Assembly (NCBI GenBank): GCA_042569595.1
Contig: JBHPHI010000001.1
Coordinates: 1-64,000 of the forward strand
Direction of reading: 5' to 3'
Source: JBHPHI01 sp042569595
Lineage (GTDB): Bacteria; Patescibacteriota; Microgenomatia; UBA1400; 2-01-FULL-45-11
Length of the DNA stretch: 64,000 nt
The position numbers were made by a program, and so were the translations under genes. The notes under the pieces are model-generated. The model ran no database searches. It was not told where the DNA came from and saw only the letters and a program-made list of their open reading frames with translations. Shown here piece by piece: positions 40,512 to 49,413 of the stretch; positions within the stretch are counted from its first letter, which is position 1; each line of letters opens with the position of its first letter.

Positions 40512-41105
40512 ATGGGTGAAGACCTAAAAAACAAAGCCATCAAATCTGCTCTAAGCCAAGATTGGGAACCCGCCATTGAATATAATCTCGAATACTTAGA
40601 TGAATTCCCAAACAACATTCCCGCTCTAAATAGACTAGCAAAAGCCTACTTCCACACGGGAAATCTAAAAAAAGCTCAAGAAACCTACAAGAAAGTTCTC
40701 TCTCTAGATAAATACAACCCAGTCGCCTCAAAACAAATACAGAAACTAAGTAACGGTTGTAAAAATCGTCGCTCAAAAACAATAAAATCAAAATTTGTTG
40801 AAGAACCCGGAAAAACAAAAAAAGTAGAACTCTTAAGGGTTGCGGACAAGAACATTCTTCATGAATTAGATTCTGGAGAATTACTCGATCTTAAAGTAAA
40901 GAAGGGTCGTCTTTGTGTATTTTCTCAAGACGACCAATATATTGGCGCTCTCCCAGATGACATATCTTTCCATATTAGGAAGCTCATAGAAACGGGAAAT
41001 AAGTACGAAACTATCCTTTGTAGCTCAAGCGACAGGCAGGTATTAGTTTTTATTAGAGAAATCCTGCAATCTTCAAAAAACACCAATCACGCATCTTTCC
41101 ACTAG
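40512..41105 (+). CDS. TPR-containing protein
   Basis: A 197-aa protein. Residues about 5-80 form two TPR-like helical pairs (DWEPAIEYNLEYLDEFPNNIPALNRLAKAYFHTGNLKKAQETY and KVLSLDKYNPVASKQIQKL), followed by a basic linker. The C-terminal half is a beta-rich domain (ELDSGELLDLKVKKGRLCVFSQDDQYIGALPDD) that resembles a small SH3-like or HIRAN-like fold, unassigned. A scaffold role is likely. Its stop overlaps that of the convergent LytR_C gene by 4 nt. Confidence 0.7.
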   Translation: MGEDLKNKAIKSALSQDWEPAIEYNLEYLDEFPNNIPALNRLAKAYFHTGNLKKAQETYKKVLSLDKYNPVASKQIQKLSNGCKNRRSKTIKSKFVEEPGKTKKVELLRVADKNILHELDSGELLDLKVKKGRLCVFSQDDQYIGALPDDISFHIRKLIETGNKYETILCSSSDRQVLVFIREILQSSKNTNHASFH

Positions 41106-42142
41106 TTTTCTTCAGGTTTATCAGATAAATACTCCTTATAGTCTTTTCCTAAAAGCACCACTATATCTGCCCTAAAATCTTCAGTTTCTCCTACCTCAAC
41201 CTCAAAATCATCGAATAAATTACTCAAAATCAAAAAGGTTTCAGAATCCATAAAATCTTTATTTTTGATCACAATTTTAGAAGACTCATATCCCAATTGA
41301 TTTTCACTTACACTCACCACTGAAACACCACTATTCAACAAAATCCTAGAAAGCGACGATGCCAGTCCTGAATGCGAAGTCGTGTTCAGCACTGCCACAC
41401 CATAGCCTTCTTTCGAATAAACCATATTAATTGCCCTTCCCTCCAAAAATCCATCCAAACGCAACAAGTCCAACTCGTACACTTCACCACCATCTGGGAG
41501 TGTTTTTGTATACGCCAAGGAAGACTCATGTATGGGTATTAGCTCTATCTGATCTTCTCTTAGTCCCGAAATTCTCTGAGCATACCGGACTACATCCATT
41601 ACCCCAATCGGGTTACCAACCAGAGAAAAAGCCATAGGGCGAACAAGTTTTTGTAAATAATTCCTAAGATCACCCCCAACTTTTCCATCAGCAGAAACAT
41701 GGCCGTGGATTCTTAATCCAAAAGTCTGTTGTGCCGATTTAATCAACAAGTTTTCTCCCATCTCCTCTATTTCACCCAACCTCAGTAAAGAACCTACTTT
41801 GTACTGCCCATACCCGTGCACCGTACTCACCATAACATCCGGATCCATTTCAAACATCAACACGTCAGGCTCATTAGAGGACACACTTATCAACGTAACA
41901 AACCCCCCCTCTCTTCCAACAACCACATTAAATCTTTGCTCGCCCTTCCAGGCTCCACTATTAAAAATTCTAAATACAAAAATGGCTGCAATCAAAAAAA
42001 TAGACAAAAACGCAAAAAAAACAGTAGTCCGAAAGCCATTTTTTTTCTGCCTTTCTTTCTTTTCAGTCTTTTGTCTTTTCCACAAATACTCTTTAGAAAC
42101 TTTTTTCGTTTTTCTTTTCTTTTTGGCAGGCATACTATTCAT
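41102..42142 (-). CDS. LytR/CpsA/Psr-related protein with LytR C-terminal domain
   Basis: A 346-aa protein with a strongly basic N-terminus (KKKRKTKKVSKEYLWKRQKT), one membrane helix (TTVFFAFLSIFLIAAIFVFR), a central region resembling a degenerate LCP domain (TLISVSSNEPDVLMFEMDPD, GENLLIKSAQQTFGLRI) and a LytR_C-like domain (VAVLNTTSHSGLASSLSRILLNSGVSV, ADIVVLLGKDY). I cannot find the conserved Arg/Asp set of active LCP ligases, so it may bind rather than transfer polymers. ATG 42142 is preferred over the upstream TTG at 42169. Confidence 0.7.
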   Translation of the reverse strand: MNSMPAKKKRKTKKVSKEYLWKRQKTEKKERQKKNGFRTTVFFAFLSIFLIAAIFVFRIFNSGAWKGEQRFNVVVGREGGFVTLISVSSNEPDVLMFEMDPDVMVSTVHGYGQYKVGSLLRLGEIEEMGENLLIKSAQQTFGLRIHGHVSADGKVGGDLRNYLQKLVRPMAFSLVGNPIGVMDVVRYAQRISGLREDQIELIPIHESSLAYTKTLPDGGEVYELDLLRLDGFLEGRAINMVYSKEGYGVAVLNTTSHSGLASSLSRILLNSGVSVVSVSENQLGYESSKIVIKNKDFMDSETFLILSNLFDDFEVEVGETEDFRADIVVLLGKDYKEYLSDKPEEN

Positions 42143-42178
42143 CTTAAAAAGATAATTACCGGATATCAAGAAGGTAAA

Positions 42179-43342
42179 TCAAGAGTTTAAAATTACTTCT
42201 CTCATCTGTTCACATACTCTTATCATTGTTCGCAAATTGTGAATACTTGCAAGTCTGTAATAAAGCAATTCACGGGTTCTATAAAGATGTCTTAAATACG
42301 CTCTTGTATAGCCCTTTTTACATGTATAACAATCGCAATTCTCATCAGGAGGTGTCTGATCGAGCTCAAAAACTTTTTTACTAATATCAATTCTAGCTTT
42401 CCTGTATTCACTTTCAAACTTGAACTTCCCCGGCTTTCCAAATAGCTTTCCGTGATATAAGTATCCGCTTCTTGCAAGCTTTGTAGGCGCTACACAATCA
42501 AACATGTCTGCCCCACTATTCACAGCTTCCACAGCATCAATAGGACCCACTCCTACCCCCATCGCATAAATAGGCTTGTCGTCTGGCAAAAGATCTCTAA
42601 TCCAAGAAATATTTTTTTCAGTTTCTTCAGGATCCGCTCCAATAGAGCCTCCGCCAATTGCTACACCTTCAAGATTTTGCGAAATAACAAATTCTGCAGA
42701 CTCTCTACGAAATTCCTCATAATTTCCACCCTGAATTATTCCAAACAAAGTTTGGGGAGGTAATTTTGTTTTTTTACTCTCCAACCTCTCCCATTCATTT
42801 TTACTACGAACCAACCAATCATGAGTTCGCCTCATCGCCTCGTACGCATATCTCTTACCTCTGTCTGGAGTGGCCTCATCAAAGGCCATGATTATATCCG
42901 CTCCCAAGTCTTCTTGAATTTGAATTGCTTTTTCCGGAGTAAACCTATGCTTGCTTCCATCTAAAAAAGATTTAAAACTTACCCCATCATCATCCACCTT
43001 AGACAATTTCACTTCGCCCTTTTCTTTAAACAATCCCAAAGAAGAAACTTGAAAACCGCCAGAGTCCGTCAAAATTGGCTTTTTCCACCTCATAAACTCG
43101 TGAATCCCTCCCAGCTTTTCCACAATCTTTTCTCCCGGGCGAAGGTATAAGTGGTACGTATTTCCCAATATTATTTGAGAGTTTATGGAATCCACGTCCT
43201 CGCTAGTTAAAGACTTCACAGACCCCACCGTACCCACAGGCATAAACACCGGAGTTTTCACCTCTCCATGAGGAGTTTTTAACAGTCCCGCTCTAGAATT
43301 TTTTACTTTTTTATCCAACTTAAATGAAAATCCACTACTCAT
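42179..43342 (-). CDS. tgt: tRNA-guanine transglycosylase
   Basis: Exchanges guanine 34 for a queuine precursor in tRNAs with GUN anticodons. The 387-aa protein shows TPVFMPVGTVGSVKSLT, LTDSGGFQVSSL (catalytic Asp), the GIIQGGNYEEFR loop, AIGGGSIG and DCVAPTKLARSG with the nucleophilic Asp. The C-terminal zinc site is CDCYTCKKGYTRAYLRHLY plus a later His (LASIHNL). I choose ATG 43342, 10 nt after AGGAG; TTG 43351 adds three residues. It lies 13 nt after the rluD-like gene. Confidence 0.95.
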   Translation of the reverse strand: MSSGFSFKLDKKVKNSRAGLLKTPHGEVKTPVFMPVGTVGSVKSLTSEDVDSINSQIILGNTYHLYLRPGEKIVEKLGGIHEFMRWKKPILTDSGGFQVSSLGLFKEKGEVKLSKVDDDGVSFKSFLDGSKHRFTPEKAIQIQEDLGADIIMAFDEATPDRGKRYAYEAMRRTHDWLVRSKNEWERLESKKTKLPPQTLFGIIQGGNYEEFRRESAEFVISQNLEGVAIGGGSIGADPEETEKNISWIRDLLPDDKPIYAMGVGVGPIDAVEAVNSGADMFDCVAPTKLARSGYLYHGKLFGKPGKFKFESEYRKARIDISKKVFELDQTPPDENCDCYTCKKGYTRAYLRHLYRTRELLYYRLASIHNLRTMIRVCEQMREVILNS

Positions 43343-43355
43343 ATCAAACAAACTC

Positions 43356-44081
43356 CTAAACCAGCAAAGCTAAAGAACTACTAAGATCATCGCTTAATGG
43401 CGCTTCATGCTCTACTCTATCACCAGTATCTGGGTGAGAAAACTCCAGTTTAAGTGCATGTAAAAACTGTCTAGGACACCACCTAACATCAGCTTTCGAC
43501 CGCTTTCTCCCCACATACTTACCATCTCCCACTATTGGATGATGAAGGTGTGTTAGTACAACTCTAATTTGGTGTGTTCTTCCAGTCTTTGGATGTAGCT
43601 CAACCAAAGAAAAACCTTGATAGCCTTTTACCATTAGTTTTTTGTCACTGATTTTTTCAAATTCCTTTACCACCTTATAGTGCGTCTCCGTCATCTTTCC
43701 TCCCACCTCAACAGTAAACTTCTGCCTATCAAACTTACTTCTTCCCATTGGCAAACTTATCGTACCTTCTTTTGCACTAAATACTCCATGCACCAACGCC
43801 TGGTACGTTTTCTTTGTTTCTCTATCATGGAACTGTCGCTGCAACTCCTTCATTGCATCAAGAGTTTTAGCCAAAAGCATTACTCCAGAAGTATCTTTAT
43901 CTAGCCTGTGAACAATTCCATTCCTATTTTGATCATCATGAGCCAGCTCATAGTCAAAACTTTCATCAACCCAATCTTGAATTGTTTTTTCTTTTACACT
44001 ATCTGCCCTATTCACCACTAAAAAAGGTGGTTTATTCACCACTAGAATATGATTGTCCTCAAAAATAACCTGAATTTTCAT
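43356..44081 (-). CDS. RluA/RluD-family pseudouridine synthase
   Basis: Isomerises uridine to pseudouridine in RNA. The 241-aa protein has NGIVHRLDKDTSGVMLLAKT with the catalytic Asp (RLDKDTSG), the later HPKTGRTHQIRVVLTHLHHPIVGD and the C-terminal FLHALKLEFSHPDTG. The N-terminal S4-like domain of RluD is lacking and the protein is short (RluA-like size). The RNA target cannot be read from sequence. It precedes tgt, so two RNA-modification genes are together. Confidence 0.92.
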   Translation of the reverse strand: MKIQVIFEDNHILVVNKPPFLVVNRADSVKEKTIQDWVDESFDYELAHDDQNRNGIVHRLDKDTSGVMLLAKTLDAMKELQRQFHDRETKKTYQALVHGVFSAKEGTISLPMGRSKFDRQKFTVEVGGKMTETHYKVVKEFEKISDKKLMVKGYQGFSLVELHPKTGRTHQIRVVLTHLHHPIVGDGKYVGRKRSKADVRWCPRQFLHALKLEFSHPDTGDRVEHEAPLSDDLSSSLALLV

Positions 44082-44085
44082 GTCC

Positions 44086-44475
44086 TTATTGTACCCTAGA
44101 GGTCATAAAATAAGACCAAACCACCAAACACACCCCAACAAACAACATCAAATCAGCAAAATTTCCATATACATCAAGTGTTGGCCAATATATAAAATCT
44201 CTCACTCCACCCATTATTACTCTATCTGTCATGTTTGATATTCCAGAAGACATTATTATCACCAATCCCCACTTCTCAAATTTATTTGAAGAGTTTAAAA
44301 AGAAAAACAAAACAACGAACAAGGAAGCTGCCATCAAAAGAACCCAAGACCACCCCTGTCCTACACCGAATACTCCACCAAAGTTTATTTGCTTATAAAA
44401 AAAGTACTTAGTTACCTGATCCAAACCAATCAACGAAAAAAGCGTAAATAAAAAAAGCTTCGTATTTACCTTCAT
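44086..44475 (-). CDS. lspA: Lipoprotein signal peptidase
   Basis: Aspartyl protease that removes the signal peptide from diacylglyceryl prolipoproteins. The 129-aa protein has four hydrophobic helices and the two catalytic motifs: SSGISNMTDRVIMGGVRDFI (usual GGa.gNliDR...g.VvDf) and VYGNFADLMLFVG (usual FN.AD). It starts with GLDQVTKYFFY, the family D-x-x-T-K. Length is short (normal 150-165). It sits 8 nt after a dksA-like gene, and lgt, the preceding enzyme of the pathway, is the next gene upstream. Confidence 0.9.
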   Translation of the reverse strand: MKVNTKLFLFTLFSLIGLDQVTKYFFYKQINFGGVFGVGQGWSWVLLMAASLFVVLFFFLNSSNKFEKWGLVIIMSSGISNMTDRVIMGGVRDFIYWPTLDVYGNFADLMLFVGVCLVVWSYFMTSRVQ

Positions 44476-44483
44476 GAGTTAGT

Positions 44484-44849
44484 TTATTTTTTCTTTTTCG
44501 CACAATTCACACACTTTTGAGCTGATGGGTCTATTGCCAATCTGTCGGTGTCAATCATTCCTCCACACTCATCACACAGGCCATATTTTCCAATTTTAAT
44601 TTTTGTTAATGATTTTTTTACACTAATAAGCATTTTATCAAGCTCAGACCCTACTGCCACAGATCTCTCATGACCAAATCTACCAGCAGCCCTTGCATCT
44701 GTTGCTGCAGAGTTTAACCTATCCGCGTCATTTATTGGATCGTTTTTTTTGATTTCTTCTTTTTGCTTTAAAAGCTTCTTTTGACGATCTTCTAAAAACT
44801 TTTTAATAGGCAGTAAAACTTTGGCTGGGTACTTCACGATTTGGTTCAT
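44484..44849 (-). CDS. DksA/TraR-type zinc-finger protein
   Basis: A 121-aa protein with an N-terminal coiled coil rich in Lys and Glu (KKFLEDRQKKLLKQKEEIKK) and a C4 zinc finger YGLCDECGGMIDTDRLAIDPSAQKCVNCAK. This matches DksA/TraR. E. coli DksA acts on RNA polymerase with ppGpp through two coiled-coil-tip acidic residues; here the tip sequence (NDPINDADRLNSA) has Asp residues in a suitable place but differs, so the same activity is not shown. Confidence 0.85.
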   Translation of the reverse strand: MNQIVKYPAKVLLPIKKFLEDRQKKLLKQKEEIKKNDPINDADRLNSAATDARAAGRFGHERSVAVGSELDKMLISVKKSLTKIKIGKYGLCDECGGMIDTDRLAIDPSAQKCVNCAKKKK

Positions 44850-44864
44850 GTATAAGCTCCTTTC

Positions 44865-45746
44865 TTATAAAATATCGCGCCCAATATCAGTATGTCTTCC
44901 TCTTCTTCTGCGCTCTCTTCTCTTCTCCACCCTCTCCCTCCTCTTTCCTTTTGATGCTTGTTTGACATCTTTTGAAAAACTTCTTCCGCTTCTTATATAT
45001 AATCCCACAATGCCCAACAAAGACATAGTAACCCACAACCACACATCTACAGATACGCCCAAAACACTAAAAGAAGAAGGTGAGAAGACAGAAATAACTA
45101 CCCCAATTAATCCGGAGAAAAGTACGTAGTTAAACAGCAAAAATCCACTTCTAACTCCGCTCTTTCCAGCTCTATACCATTCAAAAGTTCTATATCTTGT
45201 TTCTGCCCACATAAGGTATATGAACAACAAAAAATACAAAACCAGTGCATAAAGTTGCACAGGATGTCTTTTATCAAACATTCCCACAAACCTCATTCCT
45301 ACAATAGACTCCGTAGGCAACCCAAAACTACTTCCATTCAAAAATGAACCCAACCATCCGAAAACAAATGTTAGAGACAGCCCTGTTACCACGAAATCTG
45401 AAAACTCATAAAAATCCCATTTCCTTTTTTGGGTTTGAAAAAACAAGCTTGCCCCTCCAGCGAACAGGCCTCCCACCAAAGCAAACCCTGGTCTACCCAA
45501 AATATTAAACCAAGAAATTACATCCCACCCAAAAGAGCCAGCATTCATCAGCAAATACAAGATCCTAGAACCAACCATTGCCCAAAAAGAAGCATTTAAC
45601 AAAACATCAAAAACCTCTTCCTCCTCATAGTGCTCTTCTCTCGTTTTTTTCCAAACAACGAACAGTCCAAACAAAAAACCCAAAAACAACATTAATCCAA
45701 AGCTATACAGCACAAACGGACCAAGTTTAAATATAACCGGTAACAT
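44865..45746 (-). CDS. lgt: Prolipoprotein diacylglyceryl transferase
   Basis: Transfers diacylglycerol to the lipobox cysteine. The 293-aa polytopic protein has the family N-terminus LGPFVLYSFGLMLFLGFLFG, the helix with MVGSRILYLL (family GARlgYv), GRPGFALVGGLFAG, LGSFLNGSSFGLPT (gnfiNgE..G.pT) and KRHPVQLYALVLYFL (rhPsqlYe). The N-terminal His seen in E. coli Lgt (H103) appears shifted. The C-terminal 40 residues are a basic tail (KGKRRERVEKRRERRRRGRH) not seen in standard Lgt. Confidence 0.9.
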   Translation of the reverse strand: MLPVIFKLGPFVLYSFGLMLFLGFLFGLFVVWKKTREEHYEEEEVFDVLLNASFWAMVGSRILYLLMNAGSFGWDVISWFNILGRPGFALVGGLFAGGASLFFQTQKRKWDFYEFSDFVVTGLSLTFVFGWLGSFLNGSSFGLPTESIVGMRFVGMFDKRHPVQLYALVLYFLLFIYLMWAETRYRTFEWYRAGKSGVRSGFLLFNYVLFSGLIGVVISVFSPSSFSVLGVSVDVWLWVTMSLLGIVGLYIRSGRSFSKDVKQASKGKRRERVEKRRERRRRGRHTDIGRDIL

Positions 45747-45830
45747 AGTAACTCCATTCTACTACACAACTTGCCCAGACTAACTATTATCCGTATCATA
45801 GTAAACATTGGAAAATTCAAGGAACATAGT

Positions 45831-46268
45831 ATGTTAGCAGCATCCCATGCAATTGCAGGAGCAATCATTGCCAGCGCCGCTTCTACACCAGAAGTTGGTT
45901 ATCTTGCAGCACTTATTTCTCATCCTCTGTTGGACCTCTTCCCACACTGGGACTTTAATACCAGACACAACATTCAAACCAAGTGGCAGATTATTTACTC
46001 CTCCTTGCTTGATGCTGGAGTTGGATTCGCTATAGGTCTTGCTCTGTTCTCAGAAACAACAGACTGGAAAGTGCTTGTGGCAACCATGTTTATAGCTCAG
46101 CTTCCAGACTGGATAGAAGCACCTTATCACGTATTCGAGTGGGACTTCCCCCCATTTTCCACCATAAAGAGGCTTCAGCATTTTTGGCACACCAAACTTG
46201 ACTGGCCATGGGGATTTATACCACAAGCTGCAGTAGTTTTATTTGCAATATTTTTATCAAGAAAATAA
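45831..46268 (+). CDS. Membrane protein with metal-hydrolase-like histidine motifs
   Basis: A 145-aa protein with four or so hydrophobic segments. It has MLAASHAIAGAIIASA at the start and AALISHPLLDLFPHWDFNT, a pattern resembling the YdjM/DUF457 family of membrane-bound metal-dependent hydrolases (H.l.g......hpllD..ph.d). Only this part is similar, so the call is tentative. ATG 45831 has AAGGA 7 nt upstream; the longer frame from 45771 has no ribosome site. Confidence 0.6.
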   Translation: MLAASHAIAGAIIASAASTPEVGYLAALISHPLLDLFPHWDFNTRHNIQTKWQIIYSSLLDAGVGFAIGLALFSETTDWKVLVATMFIAQLPDWIEAPYHVFEWDFPPFSTIKRLQHFWHTKLDWPWGFIPQAAVVLFAIFLSRK

Positions 46269-46269
46269 T

Positions 46270-46848
46270 CTAACTAACTCTCTCCACATAATCCCCAGTT
46301 CTCGTATCTACCCTAACCATATCTCCCTTTTTCACAAATAAAGGAACCCTCACTTTCAAACCATTCTCAAGAATTGCATCTTTTGTTGCAGCTCCCTGAG
46401 TGTCTCCCTTGACCCCAGGAGCAGCTTCCGTGACCTTGTAGTTTAATTTCATTGGCAGATCAATATCTAAAGGCTCCTCTTTATCACTTTTGGGGTTGTG
46501 CCAAAATGCCAAATTGTACTCTTCTCCATCTTTTAGATATTGACCTGTTTCACCAACAGACTTTTCTCCCAAAGACAGTTGTGAAAAATCAACAACATTC
46601 ATGAATAAGTATTCATCTCCATCCTTATATAAAAACTGCATCTTTTTTCTGGAAATATCCAAATCGTCTACCTTTTCTCCGCTTTTAAAAGTTTTATCTG
46701 AAACAGATCCATTTTTCAGGTTTTTCACCTTTACTTTTATAGTTCCAGATCCTCGGGAAATATGTGTGTGAGTATATTTAACTACTTTCAAAGGCTGTCC
46801 ATCCAACAAGAATGTGACACCGTTTCTTAGTTTTGTTACTGAAATCAT
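46270..46848 (-). CDS. efp: Elongation factor P
   Basis: Promotes peptide-bond formation at consecutive prolines; the Pro-rich KhpA tail is one possible substrate. The 192-aa protein has the N-terminal KOW-like domain (GVTFLLDGQPLKVVKYTHTHISRGSGTIKVKVKNL), with Arg in the THISRGSG loop where the modified Lys or Arg lies, then two OB domains ending in APGVKGDTQGAATKDAILENGLKVRVPLFVKKGD. An Arg at the tip suggests no EpmA-type lysylation, perhaps rhamnosylation or none. ATG 46848 is supported by a -10 box 8 nt upstream. Confidence 0.94.
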   Translation of the reverse strand: MISVTKLRNGVTFLLDGQPLKVVKYTHTHISRGSGTIKVKVKNLKNGSVSDKTFKSGEKVDDLDISRKKMQFLYKDGDEYLFMNVVDFSQLSLGEKSVGETGQYLKDGEEYNLAFWHNPKSDKEEPLDIDLPMKLNYKVTEAAPGVKGDTQGAATKDAILENGLKVRVPLFVKKGDMVRVDTRTGDYVERVS

Positions 46849-46856
46849 ACCCTGGG

Positions 46857-46886
46857 ATTGTACATAATTAACCCCATTTCTGGCAA
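46857..46886 (-). promoter_or_regulatory. Promoter for efp
   Basis: On the minus strand TTGCCA (46886-46881), an 18-nt spacer and TACAAT (46862-46857), then 8 nt to the ATG at 46848. Leaderless transcript predicted. Confidence 0.6.
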
Positions 46887-46928
46887 GTGATCGCCCACAC
46901 CAGATCTGATACAATACAACTTATTCAA

Positions 46929-47018
46929 GCCGAGGTGGCGGAACTGGTAGACGCGCAGGTCTCAAAAACCTGTGGAGCTTAAACTCCGTGGGGGTTCGAT
47001 CCCCCCCCCTCGGCACCA
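46929..47018 (+). tRNA. tRNA-Leu (CAA anticodon)
   Basis: GCCGAGG pairs with CCTCGGC as the 7-bp acceptor stem. The D arm is GCGGAACTGGTAGACGC. The anticodon stem CAGGT/ACCTG encloses CTCAAAA, giving anticodon CAA, which reads TTG. A long variable arm (TGGAGCTTAAACTCCGT) marks a class II tRNA, and the T arm is GGGGGTTCGATCCCCC. The discriminator is A, as expected for leucine, and the CCA end is encoded. It is the only tRNA seen in the window. Confidence 0.95.
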
Positions 47019-47047
47019 TTTACGATTTATACAAATTAACGTATAGT
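47019..47047 (+). promoter_or_regulatory. Promoter for the small membrane protein at 47057
   Basis: TTTACG (47019-47024), a 17-nt spacer and TATAGT (47042-47047), then 9 nt to ATG 47057. It starts directly after the tRNA CCA end. Leaderless transcript predicted. Confidence 0.5.
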
Positions 47048-47056
47048 AAAAATCAA

Positions 47057-47275
47057 ATGTCAGATTTAATTAAAGGAATTTTTGCAGTAGACAGTGTCTG
47101 GTCAGTTATTACCAGAGGCCTAATTTGGATTGTCGCTGTTATCATTCTCGCCTACGGTGCTGACGAAGGACACAAAAGAAAACGCATCAAAAACGAGGTT
47201 GGACTGTTCTTCTTATTTCTTTCAGGCTCTGGGGTTTTGGTTTACCTAATCTTTGGTTTCGCCCCAACATTCTAG
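47057..47275 (+). CDS. Small membrane protein of unknown function
   Basis: A 72-aa protein with two hydrophobic helices (about residues 15-32 and 46-68) joined by a basic loop (DEGHKRKRIKNE). No family recognised. The frame is open into the tRNA, but the start at 47057 follows a good -10 box. It ends 4 nt before the stop of the convergent dnaB. Confidence 0.6.
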   Translation: MSDLIKGIFAVDSVWSVITRGLIWIVAVIILAYGADEGHKRKRIKNEVGLFFLFLSGSGVLVYLIFGFAPTF

Positions 47276-47279
47276 TCTT

Positions 47280-48599
47280 TTACTTTCTCTTTCTTTCCAT
47301 TCCATAAAACTTTATCTTATCTCCAACAAATTTCAAATCAACCATCCTGAGAGGTCCATTTCTATGTTTTGCAATTGATAGTTTTATATTTGTTCTATCT
47401 TCATCGTCACCTCTGAATAAAAACATTACCACGTCAGCATCCTGCTCTATTGCCCCAGACTCACGAAGATCAGCCAACTGAGGCTGCTTGCTCCCACCCC
47501 TGTGTTCCACTGCACGAGATAGCTGAGAAAGTGCCAGGACTGGGACCTTCAATTCCCTTGCCAAGTTCTTCAATCCTTGTGATATCTCCGTCACCGCCAC
47601 AACTCTACTTTCAGCATTTCTTCTCCCGTGAATCAGCTGCAAATAGTCAACAACGATTAACTTCAAACCATGCTCCGCCATCAACCTCCTAGCCTTCGTT
47701 CTCATCTCTAAAATGCTCATTCCAGGTGTGTCATCTATGTAAATTGGAGCATCTGCCAATACACCCATCGCATCAGAAAGAGCTGAAAACTCTGCCTCGC
47801 CCAACCTGCCAGTTTTTAACTTCCACGCATCAATATTTGCTTGAGCCACCAAAAGCCTATCAACCAACTCTTCCCTGCTCATTTCCAAACTGAAAAATCC
47901 AATCGGCATCTTGTGATGCACTGCTACATACTGGGCAATATTAAGGGCTAGCGCCGTCTTTCCCACAGAAGGCCTAGCGGCCAAGATAACCAAGTTAGAT
48001 GGTTGCATGCCAGCCAAAGCATCATCAATATCTGCAAATCCTGTAGGAACCCCCCTCATGCCCCCTGCAGTTTTATGAAGCTCGTCCAATCTGTCAAAAC
48101 TTTCCGCCAAAGCATCTTTTATAGAAATAAAGACATTTTTTAGATGCTGTTGTGATAAAGAAAAAACATCTCTTTCAGCAGAATCCAGCAAATCTTTTAT
48201 TTCTTTACTATCATCAAAAGCATTCTCAGTTAGCCTTGCTGCCGAAGAAATCAGCTCTCTTTTTGTGTAATTATCCTTAACAATTCTTCCATAATGTTCG
48301 GCATGAGCAGCTGTCGGTACTTTGTTTGCAAGCTCAGACAAAAACACAGATCCACCAACTTTAGTAAGCGACTTCGATTTCTTTAATCTATTTGCGACAG
48401 TAACAATATCAATGGGATCTCTCTCCTTATACAACTCCAACATGGCTTCAAACACTCTTCCATTCGCATCTTTATAAAAATGCTCAGGTCTCAAAAATTC
48501 AGCCACATCAGCCGCCGCTTCTCTATCCAAAAGCAAAGCTCCAAGGACACTTTCCTCAGCATCTATACTATGTGGAGGGACTCTGTTGCCCGCAGCCAT
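47280..48599 (-). CDS. dnaB: Replicative DNA helicase DnaB
   Basis: Hexameric helicase at the replication fork. The 439-aa protein has the N-terminal domain with IDAEESVLGALLLDREA and HAEHYGRIVKDNYTKRELI. The RecA-like C-terminal domain has Walker A AARPSVGKTALALNIA (about residues 206-221), FFSLEMSREELVDR (H1a and Glu switch), Walker B LKLIVVDYLQL, LKNLARELKVPVLALSQLSR and LRESGAIEQDADVVMFL. Length is normal (about 440-470). AAGGA lies 8 nt before the ATG. Confidence 0.96.
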   Translation of the reverse strand: MAAGNRVPPHSIDAEESVLGALLLDREAAADVAEFLRPEHFYKDANGRVFEAMLELYKERDPIDIVTVANRLKKSKSLTKVGGSVFLSELANKVPTAAHAEHYGRIVKDNYTKRELISSAARLTENAFDDSKEIKDLLDSAERDVFSLSQQHLKNVFISIKDALAESFDRLDELHKTAGGMRGVPTGFADIDDALAGMQPSNLVILAARPSVGKTALALNIAQYVAVHHKMPIGFFSLEMSREELVDRLLVAQANIDAWKLKTGRLGEAEFSALSDAMGVLADAPIYIDDTPGMSILEMRTKARRLMAEHGLKLIVVDYLQLIHGRRNAESRVVAVTEISQGLKNLARELKVPVLALSQLSRAVEHRGGSKQPQLADLRESGAIEQDADVVMFLFRGDDEDRTNIKLSIAKHRNGPLRMVDLKFVGDKIKFYGMERKRK

Positions 48600-48627
48600 A
48601 ATTTATTCCTTAATTTCTGGGCAGTTT

Positions 48628-49287
48628 TTATGAAGTAAGCACAACCACTTCTGTTTCTTCAGGCAAACTCAGTGGGCTTACTGCTAGTTTATCAAGTTTC
48701 TTTGCATCTGTCGTACCCATTTCTTTCAAGAAATCATCCAAAGAGCCTACTTCAGCAAATGCTTTCCCAGCATGCTTGCTGGTTTTATAGTGCATGGGTA
48801 TTACATACGATGGTTGAATAGTCGAAATTGTATCAACAGCTTGTTTGGGCCCAATTGTATAAACTCCCCCAACTGGACAAAGCAGCACATCTACTCCATC
48901 TAGCTCTTCCAGTTGCTTGTCCGAAAGGTTTTGCCCCAAATCTCCCAAATGAGCCACACTCACTCCGTCAACATGAAACACAAACATTGTGTTTTTTCCC
49001 CTTTCCTCCCCTTTCTTATCATCATGATAAGAATGTATTCCGAATACACTTGTTCCCAAAATTTCATACTCACCAGGAAAATTAATTAAAAACGGCTCTT
49101 TTCTCCTAGAAGTTCCTTTTATAGCTTTGTGATTGCTATGATCAAAATGATCGTGGGAAACTGCAACGATATCTGCACTTACGCTTGGTAAAGAAAATCC
49201 AACTTCTTTTGTGTAAGGATCCACCACCACAGATGCCTCCTTCCCTCTGAGTTTAAAACAAGAATGACCAAGATAAGTAATATCCAT
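48628..49287 (-). CDS. Metallo-beta-lactamase fold hydrolase (UPF0173-like)
   Basis: A 219-aa protein with the MBL metal site: ITYLGHSCFKL near the start, the H-x-H-x-D-H motif in VSHDHFDHSNH (about residue 44-54), the GD of SVAHLGDLGQ and the last His in YVIPMHYKTSKHAG. It matches the short UPF0173/UlaG-like branch. Substrate unknown. A GAAAGGAAAA site precedes the ATG. Confidence 0.87.
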   Translation of the reverse strand: MDITYLGHSCFKLRGKEASVVVDPYTKEVGFSLPSVSADIVAVSHDHFDHSNHKAIKGTSRRKEPFLINFPGEYEILGTSVFGIHSYHDDKKGEERGKNTMFVFHVDGVSVAHLGDLGQNLSDKQLEELDGVDVLLCPVGGVYTIGPKQAVDTISTIQPSYVIPMHYKTSKHAGKAFAEVGSLDDFLKEMGTTDAKKLDKLAVSPLSLPEETEVVVLTS

Positions 49288-49374
49288 CAGTTTTTCCTTT
49301 CAAGTTTGTATTATAATCGACCTGTAAAGCGCCATCACACTCTAATAGATTTGCGTTTTTGAATCAAGCCTGGA

Positions 49375-49403
49375 TTGACTAGATATTATTTTGTTGTTAA
49401 AGT
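49375..49403 (+). promoter_or_regulatory. Promoter for the envelope gene pair at 49414
   Basis: TTGACT (49375-49380), a 17-nt spacer and TAAAGT (49398-49403), then 10 nt to ATG 49414. Near-leaderless transcript predicted. Confidence 0.6.
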
Positions 49404-49413
49404 ACTTCAATAA